In this document: piece by piece, positions 26,634 through 34,183 of the stretch | How positions within the stretch are numbered: the stretch's first letter is position 1 | Layout of the letters: every line of letters begins with the position of its first letter | NCBI GenBank assembly: GCA_942492445.1 | Contig: CALOEW010000009.1 | Location: 1-37,713, forward strand | Source: NORP240 sp942492445 | Lineage (GTDB): Bacteria; Pseudomonadota; Gammaproteobacteria; Pseudomonadales; Pseudohongiellaceae | Reading direction: 5' to 3' | DNA length: 37,713 nucleotides | Made by a program: the position numbers and the translations under genes | Notes under the pieces: model-generated | Told to the model about the DNA's origin: nothing | What the model saw: the letters and a program-made list of their open reading frames with translations, nothing else | The model's database searches: none

Positions 26634-27565
26634 CACTCCAGCCTCACCCGCGGATCTACAACGCCGTAAAGCACGTCCACCACAATGACCATGAACACCA
26701 GGAACGCACCGTAAAATACCGTGGTACCCATGATGACCGTATAGTCCAGTTGCTGCACCGCCTCCACGAAAAACCGCCCCAGTCCGGGTATGGCGAAGAC
26801 CAGTTCCACGACAAATCCACCAGTGGTGATCGCGGCAATTGCGGGGCCCAGCACGGTGATTACAGGCAGGATGGCATTACGCAACTGGTGGCGGGTAAAG
26901 ATTCGAGTCGCTGGCAATCCCTTTGCCTTGGCGGTACGTACGTAGTCGGACCCGATCACTTCCAGCATGGACGACCGCATCAGGCGTGTCAGATAAGCCA
27001 TCGTGCCCAGCCCGAGCACCAGGGACGGCACCAGCATGTGCGAGACATTGCCCCAGCCTGCCACTGGCAACAGGGTCCTGCCGAACAGACCGTTCAGATT
27101 CACCAGGGCCAGCTGACTGAGCGCGGCAATGACGAAACTGGGTACCGAGATACCCAGGATAACCAGGAACATGATGACATAGTCCGGCAGACGATTGCGG
27201 AACAGGGCGGTGAGCGCTCCCCAAAGCACGCCTCCGACAGCAGCAAACACTACGGCCAGAATGCCCAGGATCGCCGACACCGGAAAATGTTGGCGGATGA
27301 TGTCGTTGACCTCGCGGTTTTCCTGGGTGAAGGAAATCCCGAAGTCACCACGGGTCAGGTTGCCCAGGTAAATCAGGTACTGCCGATGAAGAGGTTGATC
27401 GAGCCCGTACTTTGCTTCCAGGTTGGCTCGAATCGATTCAGTTACCGCCCGATCGTTCAATAAAGGGTCGCCCGGCACGTTGTGCATGGCGAAAAAAGTT
27501 GCCGTGGCAATAAACCAGACGGTTACCACACCCTGCACCAGCCGTTTTGCTATATACAACCACAT
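26633..27565 (-). CDS. OppB/DppB-type ABC transporter permease
   Basis: A 310-residue permease with the standard start MWLYIAKRLVQGVVTVWFIAT, loop text FFAMHNVPGDPL and YGLDQPLHRQYLIYLGNL.RGDFG, and the EAA motif YVRTAKAKGLPATRIFTRHQLRN. It ends DVLYGVVDPRVRLE, as in OppB. A conserved AAGGA lies about 12 bases before the ATG. It forms the channel with the OppC-type permease encoded next. Confidence 0.93.
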   Translation of the reverse strand: MWLYIAKRLVQGVVTVWFIATATFFAMHNVPGDPLLNDRAVTESIRANLEAKYGLDQPLHRQYLIYLGNLTRGDFGISFTQENREVNDIIRQHFPVSAILGILAVVFAAVGGVLWGALTALFRNRLPDYVIMFLVILGISVPSFVIAALSQLALVNLNGLFGRTLLPVAGWGNVSHMLVPSLVLGLGTMAYLTRLMRSSMLEVIGSDYVRTAKAKGLPATRIFTRHQLRNAILPVITVLGPAIAAITTGGFVVELVFAIPGLGRFFVEAVQQLDYTVIMGTTVFYGAFLVFMVIVVDVLYGVVDPRVRLE

Positions 27566-27616
27566 GCGCGCTTATATCCTTTTGTTTTGCCAGCTGTGAT
27601 AGCAGTGCTTGCAGCC

Positions 27617-27633
27617 AGGGAACCTCTGTTTAA
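27617..27633. repeat. Solo end of the dispersed repeat
   Basis: AGGGAACCTCTGTTTAA is identical to the outer part of the 269-bp element's terminal repeat (37049-37065). On the minus strand it contains the TAA stop codon (27632-27630) of the binding-protein gene. Confidence 0.6.
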
Positions 27634-29330
27634 TCTCCGTCCACATCGATATAAGCGTAACTGTAGTCGACTTCCGGACCGATGGAGCGACGTTTAAAGC
27701 CTTTGAGCCGCGGGTCCACCACATACGACCAGCCGCGTTCGTACATGGGGATGATGACGGCGTCATCATAGATGAGCTGCTGAATTTCTCCGAAAGCGTC
27801 CATCCGGGTTTTCGGGTCCAATGAAGACTGCGCAGTTCTAACCAGCTCATCCATACGGGGGTTCGTGTAACGACCCCGGTTGTTCAGGTTCCAGGATGCA
27901 AAAAGATCGCCGAAAGTCAACGCATCATCGTAATCGGGGCCCCAGCCGGCAAGAACTATATCGAAATCGCCGGAGGTCATCTTGGCCAGCCGCTGCTTGA
28001 AAATCTGGGCATCGATAAGGATTTCCAGGCCCAGGTGTTTCTTGTACAGGGCCTGGTAATACTCCGCCGCAACCATGGCCACCGGTGTATCACCACTGAG
28101 CAGCACCAGTGGTGGAAACCGGTCGATTCCCAGTTCCTGCCTGGCCAATTCAAGGTGACGGCGGGCTGCTTCCACGTTCATGCGATGTTCCGGTGGCGGA
28201 TACTCCTTTCGGAATGGTCCGTTCACGCCCCTGACAAATTCGGGAAACAGGCTGGGCGCAGGCAGGTAACTGGCTTCTTTCAATGCCTTGTAAACCAGTT
28301 CCGACGGGTCCTGGGCCAGTTGCAGTGCTTTGCGTAAATGGTAATTGTCGGTCAGGCGCCCGGTACGGTGATTGAATTCCAGAAAGAACACCGTGCCCTC
28401 CATGAACAGCTGAATGTGCCAGCGTTGCTCCATGGCACTGGGGAGCATTGGAGCCACCAGGTGTGTATCGACAATCTGGCCGTCTCTGAACAGGTTAAGC
28501 TTGGCGTTTACATCCTGGGTGATGTAATCGACATTGATCGCATTGAGGAATCCCTTGTTGTTATTCCAGTAGTGCGGATTCTTTTCCCAGCGCATTGACG
28601 CGTTGTGCCTCCACTCGGCAACAACGTAGGGACCGTTGTACAGCATCATGTCTGCATCGGCGCCATAACGACCGCCGGTACTGTTGAAAAAGTCTTCCCG
28701 CAGCGGGTAATAGGTGTTGAAAGCCACCAGCTTGTCGAAATAGGGAGTTGGACGCTCGAACTCCACCTCCAGGGTGTAATCATCCCTGGCTCTCACCCCC
28801 AGGAAGGAGACCGGCAGTTCGCCATTATTGACAGCCTCGGCATTGCGGATTGGATAGAGAATAAAGGAATACTCGGACCCCGTTGCGGGATCGAGCACAC
28901 GCTGCCAGGCAAATACGAAATCGTGGGCAGTCACCGGCTGGCCATCACTCCAGCGGGCGTTTTCACGCAACCAGAAAGTGGCACCGTCCTCTCGAATCTC
29001 CCAGCGTTCGGCGACACCGGGAACCAGCTGGCTGTTGTCGTCATAGCCGATCAGCCCTTCCATGGTATGGGCGATCACGACGAAACTTGCTGCGTCTGTG
29101 GCCCGCCCGCTGTCCAGTTGCGGCGGCTCTTCCCGCAGGCTGATGGTAATGCTGTTGTTGTCGACATCTATCGCCGAACCACTCACGCCGCTGCTTCCGG
29201 ACACCAGCGACAGCAGGTACACCAGCCCGGACAGGGCGGCGACTGCATAAACTGCATAAAGCCCAAGCTGCCGGCCGGCGCTGCGGGCAAAGGATTGTTC
29301 GGTAAGATTGATCTCAGGTTTCCCGGTCAT
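27630..29330 (-). CDS. Oligopeptide-binding protein (OppA family 5), membrane-anchored
   Basis: A 566-residue family 5 binding protein with ITISLREEPPQLDSGRATDAASF, MEGLIGYDDNSQLVPGVAERWEI and LRENARWSDGQPVTAHDFVFAWQRVL, the OppA/MppA pattern. The N-terminus has a hydrophobic helix (LGLYAVYAVAALSGLVYLLSLVSG) with no lipobox and no clear cleavage site, so the protein may stay anchored in the inner membrane. I chose the ATG at 29330 over a GTG two codons earlier; no strong ribosome site is visible. It is the first gene of the importer cluster, 64 bp from the first permease. Its stop codon lies within a repeat end. Confidence 0.9.
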   Translation of the reverse strand: MTGKPEINLTEQSFARSAGRQLGLYAVYAVAALSGLVYLLSLVSGSSGVSGSAIDVDNNSITISLREEPPQLDSGRATDAASFVVIAHTMEGLIGYDDNSQLVPGVAERWEIREDGATFWLRENARWSDGQPVTAHDFVFAWQRVLDPATGSEYSFILYPIRNAEAVNNGELPVSFLGVRARDDYTLEVEFERPTPYFDKLVAFNTYYPLREDFFNSTGGRYGADADMMLYNGPYVVAEWRHNASMRWEKNPHYWNNNKGFLNAINVDYITQDVNAKLNLFRDGQIVDTHLVAPMLPSAMEQRWHIQLFMEGTVFFLEFNHRTGRLTDNYHLRKALQLAQDPSELVYKALKEASYLPAPSLFPEFVRGVNGPFRKEYPPPEHRMNVEAARRHLELARQELGIDRFPPLVLLSGDTPVAMVAAEYYQALYKKHLGLEILIDAQIFKQRLAKMTSGDFDIVLAGWGPDYDDALTFGDLFASWNLNNRGRYTNPRMDELVRTAQSSLDPKTRMDAFGEIQQLIYDDAVIIPMYERGWSYVVDPRLKGFKRRSIGPEVDYSYAYIDVDGD

Positions 29331-29415
29331 AACCACGCTGATAGTCTGGTGTCTGGTCCTTCCGGAGCATACCGCAGCTCCCGAACAGAGTCGATATCAG
29401 TCTGGACCGGGGCGG

Positions 29416-29952
29416 TCAAGGGGTTCCCTGGACCACGGCGGGGGGCAATTCCATCCCCGACTCGTCAATCCGGGGCAGACCCTTTTTTGGAGCCGCCCCC
29501 CCTGCTTCCTGCGATACACCGGCTTCCATCATGTGTGCGATCCGCTGTAACGCCGAAAGCAGTTGTGACTGTTCCCATTCCGGTAATTCCCTGAGGCGTT
29601 CGGTAACCAGCGACTGTATCAGTGGCAGCGAGCGCTTGAGGGCCTCTTCTCCAAGGCTGGTGAGGGTGACTATCACGCGCCGCCTGTCGGCCCCATCCCG
29701 CTCCCGTACCAACAGGCCCCGTGTCTCCAGGCGGTTGAGAATATCTGTAACGGTGCCCTGGCTCAGGCTGATCCGCCCGGCCAGTTCACCTGCCGTCATG
29801 GCCCCCCGGGTAAGGCAGTTCAACAATGTTGCCTGCGGCCCCGTCAGGCCGTGACTCTGTACCAGTGAGCGGGAATGAAGATCCGTGGACCTGGTGATAC
29901 GTCGGAGTGATTCGACAATTTTCTCAGCGGTAGAACTCTGGCTCTGATCCAT
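29416..29952 (-). CDS. MarR-family transcriptional regulator
   Basis: A 178-residue winged-helix regulator. Residues 30-125 carry the MarR core: LTGPQATLLNCL, AGELAGRISLSQGTVTDILNRLETRGLLVRERDGADRRRVIVTLT, with the DRR wing motif. It has an extra C-terminal tail of about 40 residues (GGAAPKKGLPRIDESGMELPP). MarR proteins usually repress nearby genes and release DNA on binding small ligands. It lies 85 bp upstream of the binding-protein gene, same strand, so control of the importer is likely but not shown. Confidence 0.88.
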   Translation of the reverse strand: MDQSQSSTAEKIVESLRRITRSTDLHSRSLVQSHGLTGPQATLLNCLTRGAMTAGELAGRISLSQGTVTDILNRLETRGLLVRERDGADRRRVIVTLTSLGEEALKRSLPLIQSLVTERLRELPEWEQSQLLSALQRIAHMMEAGVSQEAGGAAPKKGLPRIDESGMELPPAVVQGTP

Positions 29953-30258
29953 TCAACTTACCCTCTTAGAGCGGTCCAGGACGGGACCCTTTTATCCCGC
30001 AACTACAAATTGCAACAGACTGCCAACTTGTCACACCGGCATTTCAGTCTGTCGAGGACATGAAGATTACTCTTGAGGGATGCATCTCAAGGCGTGCTGA
30101 GTTTCAGGCTAAAAAACACTTTGGGCAAGTAATATTTTGTGTCAGAAAGTCCAATTGGCGCGATCATGCGCCATATTGCATAGTGTCGTGCGTAATCTTC
30201 CGCAAACGGGCTGCGATTGGTCCTGCACCCTGCTGACTCCGGCCATCCCGGGGGGGCT
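29953..30258. other. 306-bp spacer, nothing recognised
   Basis: This spacer lies upstream of the MarR gene and downstream of the MAPEG gene. No ORF, strong hairpin or repeat copy stands out. The inverted text GGCGCGATCATGCGCC at 30157-30172 is a short palindrome and could be an operator, but nothing else supports that. Confidence 0.45.
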
Positions 30259-30642
30259 CTAAATCAGTGCCCGCCCTGCCCCGATCAATCCTCCAATCAG
30301 CAGAACCAGGCTGGGCAGGGCTGTCATGGCGAAGCCCAACCCCCGGGAGTTCGGCTCCTTCAGGTAAGATCTCAGGTAGATGAAGCGGCCTGCAATCCAG
30401 ACGATTCCGAGAACTGCCGCGATACCGGGGTTTGCATACAAACTGAAAATCACCATGCCCGGAAGAAACAGCAGCAGGCTTTCCTGGGTATTCTGGTGAA
30501 CGCGGTTGTAGCGCTCGAACATGGGGTCACCGCTGGTTGCAGGGGCCGGCACATTGTATTTCCCCCGCGCCCGGCCCACCAGCATGCCGAAGAAAAAATA
30601 CTGAAGCAGGGCCAGGATGATTACGATGTAGACAGTTTCCAT
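30259..30642 (-). CDS. MAPEG family membrane protein
   Basis: A 127-residue protein with four predicted helices: VYIVIILALLQYFFFGMLVG, ESLLLFLPGMVIFSLYA, AAVLGIVWIAGRFIYL and AMTALPSLVLLIGGLIGAG. FERYNRVHQNTQESLLLFLP is the MAPEG signature (ER..R.H.N..E). MAPEG proteins include microsomal glutathione transferase-like enzymes; bacterial members have mostly unknown substrates. An AGGGGA site precedes the ATG. It is monocistronic and divergent from xseB. Confidence 0.9.
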   Translation of the reverse strand: METVYIVIILALLQYFFFGMLVGRARGKYNVPAPATSGDPMFERYNRVHQNTQESLLLFLPGMVIFSLYANPGIAAVLGIVWIAGRFIYLRSYLKEPNSRGLGFAMTALPSLVLLIGGLIGAGRALI

Positions 30643-30733
30643 AAGAGATCCCCTCTGTTTGCAGGTCGATCCTGCCGGGTTGTTTGTCGACCCTGTTGCT
30701 CTTCTTGAGAAACCACCTGGTAAATATGAAGTT

Positions 30734-30748
30734 ATTCAGAGGTTCCTT
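30734..30748. repeat. Short copy of the dispersed repeat end
   Basis: ATTCAGAGGTTCCTTA matches the right-end motif of the dispersed element. It lies in the 263-bp spacer between the MAPEG gene and xseB. Confidence 0.45.
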
Positions 30749-30905
30749 AAACAGTTTTCCGGGCCGGTGTACATGATCAGCCCGTCCGGATTCATAACAG
30801 GGCGACAGAGTAATGCCGGCCGACAGGCGAGTCAATTACATCACTCTGGAGGCTGCCGATAGGGTACAATTGGCGGCAAAAACCTACATCGGGGGAAACA
30901 GCAAG

Positions 30906-31178
30906 GTGTCCGGAAAAAAAAAGCCAGTCAGCCAGGATGTGCAGCAATTCGACTTCGAGGAGGCGCTGGGGCAGCTGGAAGCGCTGGTGAGCGCCATGGA
31001 GGAAGGCGAACTGAGCCTGGAGGAGTCCCTGCAGGCATTCGAAAAAGGAGTGAAGCTGACTCGTGAATGCCAGACGGCGCTGGAAAATGCCGAGCAGAAG
31101 GTGCAGACGCTGCTGGATGACTCCGGAACCGGAGAACCCCTGAACTTCGACGACGATGAGAAAGACGTCGAAAACTGA
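30906..31178 (+). CDS. xseB: Exodeoxyribonuclease VII small subunit
   Basis: A 90-residue protein with the XseB core FDFEEALGQLEALVSAMEEGELSLEESLQAFEKGVKLTRECQTALENAEQKVQTL. XseB joins XseA in exonuclease VII, which degrades single-stranded DNA. I chose the GTG at 30906 (VSGKKKPVS); the frame extends 31 codons upstream without family similarity. The acidic tail (DDSGTGEPLNFDDDEKDVEN) is usual. It opens the conserved xseB-ispA-dxs operon of Gammaproteobacteria; ispA follows after 63 bp. Confidence 0.93.
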   Translation: MSGKKKPVSQDVQQFDFEEALGQLEALVSAMEEGELSLEESLQAFEKGVKLTRECQTALENAEQKVQTLLDDSGTGEPLNFDDDEKDVEN

Positions 31179-31241
31179 ATAACTAAAAGTCCTCACCACC
31201 CAGAAACTTCCCGACGGTTCTGCACACCGGAGTTTACTGTC

Positions 31242-32153
31242 ATGACAGCCGCCCAATTCCAGCATCAATCCCTGGATTCATTCATCACGCTGTGCCAGCA
31301 GCGGGTGGGGGACCGGTTACGGGAACACCTGGATAGCGAAAGACAATACGGCCAGTTGCAGCGGGCGATGGCCTATGGCAGCCTGAACGGAGGCAAGCGC
31401 GTCAGGCCGGTGCTGGTCTATGGCGCCGCGCTGGCCACCGGCGGTGTGCTGGCACGGGCCGATGCCCCCGCCCTCGCCGTTGAACTGGTGCACTGTTATT
31501 CGCTGGTTCACGACGACCTGCCCGCCATGGACGACGATGACCTGCGGCGTGGCAGGCCCACCCTGCACAAAGCCTATGATGAGGCCACTGCCATCCTTGT
31601 CGGAGATGCGTTGCTGACCCTTGCATTCCAGGTACTTGCAGGCCCGGGAACAGGCGAACTTCCGGCGGACAGGCGCCTTCACATGGTCAGTAAACTGGCT
31701 CAGGCCGCCGGCAGTCAGGGTATGGTTGCCGGTCAGATTCTGGACATTGAAGCGGCGGGGAAAAACCTTCCCATCGAGCAGATTCAGGCCTTGCACAGGC
31801 TCAAAACCGGTGCCCTGATCGCCGCCAGTGTGGAGCTCGGGGCTCTGACGGACCCTGACATTACGCCTCAACGCCTCTCTAGCCTTCGGGATTACGCCGA
31901 TCGTGTGGGATTGGCATTCCAGATTCAGGACGACGTCCTCGACGTTATCGGCGATACCGCAATTCTGGGCAAACCCCAGGGTTCCGACAAGTCCCTCAAC
32001 AAGCCTACCTACACGTCAATGCTGGGATTGGATGAGGCCCGTAACCGGGCCACCGGGCTCGCGAACGAGGCCGTTGAGACACTGTCGGGTTTCGGGAGTG
32101 AAGCGGAGATGTTGCGCAAGCTGGCCCGCTACATCGTTGAACGGGTTCATTGA
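31242..32153 (+). CDS. ispA: Farnesyl diphosphate synthase (geranyltranstransferase)
   Basis: A 303-residue polyprenyl synthase. The first aspartate-rich motif is DDLPAMDDDD (residues 91-100) and the second QDDVLD (229-234), with GGKRVRP near 50 and KTGALIAASVELG near 188. It condenses DMAPP and IPP to farnesyl diphosphate in the cytoplasm, the precursor for quinones and undecaprenyl carriers. The length equals the E. coli enzyme. It sits between xseB and dxs, with dxs starting 23 bp downstream. Confidence 0.96.
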   Translation: MTAAQFQHQSLDSFITLCQQRVGDRLREHLDSERQYGQLQRAMAYGSLNGGKRVRPVLVYGAALATGGVLARADAPALAVELVHCYSLVHDDLPAMDDDDLRRGRPTLHKAYDEATAILVGDALLTLAFQVLAGPGTGELPADRRLHMVSKLAQAAGSQGMVAGQILDIEAAGKNLPIEQIQALHRLKTGALIAASVELGALTDPDITPQRLSSLRDYADRVGLAFQIQDDVLDVIGDTAILGKPQGSDKSLNKPTYTSMLGLDEARNRATGLANEAVETLSGFGSEAEMLRKLARYIVERVH

Positions 32154-32176
32154 TGAGGGCCGGGAGACAGTAGATA

Positions 32177-34099
32177 ATGACACCCATGTTTGATGAAATC
32201 CCCACCGAAAGGCCGGAAACCCCCTTACTGGATCAGATCAACTGTCCCGCGGACGTCCGCCAGCTGGAGTTGAACCAGCTTGACCAGTTGGCCACGGAGC
32301 TTCGGGCTTATCTCCTGTACGCGGTAGGACAGACGGGTGGCCACTTCGGCGCCGGTCTGGGTGTTGTGGAACTTACCGTCGCGTTGCACTACGTATTCGA
32401 TACGCCGGAAGACCGCCTGCTCTGGGACGTAGGGCACCAGGCCTACCCCCACAAAATATTGACCGGCCGGCGTGAACGGATGCTGACAATGCGCCAGCCT
32501 GCCGGTCTGGCGCCGTTCCCGGCCCGTCAGGAAAGCGAATACGATGCCTTTGGCGTTGGCCATTCCAGCACTTCCATAAGTGCCGCCCTGGGAATGCGCA
32601 TTGCCGCCCGCGTTACCGGCCATGACCGGCACTGCATTGCCGTCATCGGCGATGGCGCCATGTCTGCGGGGATCGCATTTGAGGCTCTCAACCACGCAGG
32701 TGCGGTGGATGATAATCTGCTGGTGATCCTGAACGACAATAACATGTCTATCTCCCACGCCGTAGGCGGCCTTTCCAGTTACTTCGCCCGCATGTGGGCC
32801 AGCAAACCCTACAACGTCATTCGCAGTGGTGGCAAAAAAGTCCTGGCCAGAATCCCTCCTGCCCTGAAAGCCGCGCACCGGGCCGAAGAGTACATGAAAG
32901 GTATGGTGTCTCCAGGCACCCTGTTCGAGGAGATCGGCTTCAATTACATCGGCCTGATAGACGGTCATGATACCGAGGGGCTGGTGGAAATACTGGAAAA
33001 TGTCAAAACCCTGCGGGGACCACAACTGGTCCACATAGTCACCCAGAAAGGCAAGGGCTACAGCAAATCGGAGCAGGATCCGTTCGGCATGCACGCTCTG
33101 GGGAAAATCGCCCCGACCAAGAGTACCGGCGACACCGGCAGCAGTGGCGACAAGCCGGTCAGCCCCACCTACTCGAAGGTGTTCGGCCAGTGGCTTTGCG
33201 ATATGGCGGGCGCAGAAACCCTGCTAGTAGGTATCACGCCAGCCATGGGTGAAGGGTCGGGTATGCAACAGTTCGCAGCTGATTTTCCGGAGCGGTTTCA
33301 CGATGTGGCCATTGCCGAACAGCATGCCGTAACTCTCGCGGCCGGTATGGCCTGCGACAATCTCAAGCCGGTAGTGGCCATCTATTCAACATTTCTGCAG
33401 CGAGCCTATGATCAACTTATCCACGATGTTGCTCTGCAGAATCTGGATGTGCTTTTTGCCATCGATCGGGCTGGGCTGGTTGGAGAAGACGGTCCGACCC
33501 ATGCCGGAAGTTTCGACCTCACCTATCTGCGCTGCATCCCTAACCTGTTAGTCATGGCACCAAGCGATGAGGATGAGACCCACAAACTTCTGAATACGGG
33601 CTTTCACCACAAAGGTCCCGCCGCGGTCCGGTATCCCAGAGGCAAAGGTCCGGGACACGTCATCAATAAAAGTCTGGAAGGTGTCCCGATCGGCAAGGGT
33701 GTGATACGACGCAAGGGCAGTTCGGTCCTGATGCTGGCGTTCGGCAGCATGGTTGCCCCGGCACTGTCGGCCGCTGAAAAACTCGATGCCACGGTAGTGG
33801 ACATGCGCTTCGTCAAGCCACTGGACGAAGAATTGATCGGCGATCTTTCCACCCGCCACCAACTCGTGGTCACCCTGGAAGAAAACACCCTGATGGGTGG
33901 CGCTGGCTCCGCAGTCAATGAATTTCTGGCACGTGCCAACTATCTGATCCCGATTCTCAATCTCGGCCTGCCGGACCGTTTCCTGAGCCACGGCCGCGCT
34001 GGCGACATGCTTTCGGAGGTAGGCCTCGACAGCGCCGGTATACTTCAGGCTGTCAAGGACAAGCTTCGCCAGTGCAAGCTCCAGTCACGGGCGGGGTAA
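32177..34099 (+). CDS. dxs: 1-deoxy-D-xylulose-5-phosphate synthase
   Basis: A 640-residue thiamine diphosphate enzyme that makes DXP from pyruvate and glyceraldehyde 3-phosphate, the first step of the MEP pathway. Visible motifs are GHQAYPHKILTGRR, VGHSSTSIS, the ThDP motif GDGAMSAGIAFEALNHAG...NDNNMSIS, the transketolase-like glutamate in AEQHAVTLAAGMA, GEDGPTHAG and RYPRGKGPG. It is slightly longer than the E. coli enzyme (620) because of a spacer near residue 310 (GDTGSSGDKPVS). It shares the operon with ispA, so both supply isoprenoid precursors. It is followed by an 84-bp convergent spacer. Confidence 0.97.
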   Translation: MTPMFDEIPTERPETPLLDQINCPADVRQLELNQLDQLATELRAYLLYAVGQTGGHFGAGLGVVELTVALHYVFDTPEDRLLWDVGHQAYPHKILTGRRERMLTMRQPAGLAPFPARQESEYDAFGVGHSSTSISAALGMRIAARVTGHDRHCIAVIGDGAMSAGIAFEALNHAGAVDDNLLVILNDNNMSISHAVGGLSSYFARMWASKPYNVIRSGGKKVLARIPPALKAAHRAEEYMKGMVSPGTLFEEIGFNYIGLIDGHDTEGLVEILENVKTLRGPQLVHIVTQKGKGYSKSEQDPFGMHALGKIAPTKSTGDTGSSGDKPVSPTYSKVFGQWLCDMAGAETLLVGITPAMGEGSGMQQFAADFPERFHDVAIAEQHAVTLAAGMACDNLKPVVAIYSTFLQRAYDQLIHDVALQNLDVLFAIDRAGLVGEDGPTHAGSFDLTYLRCIPNLLVMAPSDEDETHKLLNTGFHHKGPAAVRYPRGKGPGHVINKSLEGVPIGKGVIRRKGSSVLMLAFGSMVAPALSAAEKLDATVVDMRFVKPLDEELIGDLSTRHQLVVTLEENTLMGGAGSAVNEFLARANYLIPILNLGLPDRFLSHGRAGDMLSEVGLDSAGILQAVKDKLRQCKLQSRAG

Positions 34100-34183
34100 G
34101 GCCCGCCATCGCCACTACTCCTTCTGCTTCCGCTGTAACTCTCAAGCTATTCTGAGCCGACAGACCGGCACTCGCCGGGCCTC

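Noticed and set aside
26615..27463. A 282-codon plus-strand ORF opposite the OppB-type permease
   Set aside because: It is a His- and Gln-rich shadow of hydrophobic permease codons.
30157..30172. Palindrome GGCGCGATCATGCGCC as a regulator operator
   Set aside because: It is about 200 bp upstream of the MarR start and has no second copy; too little support to annotate.
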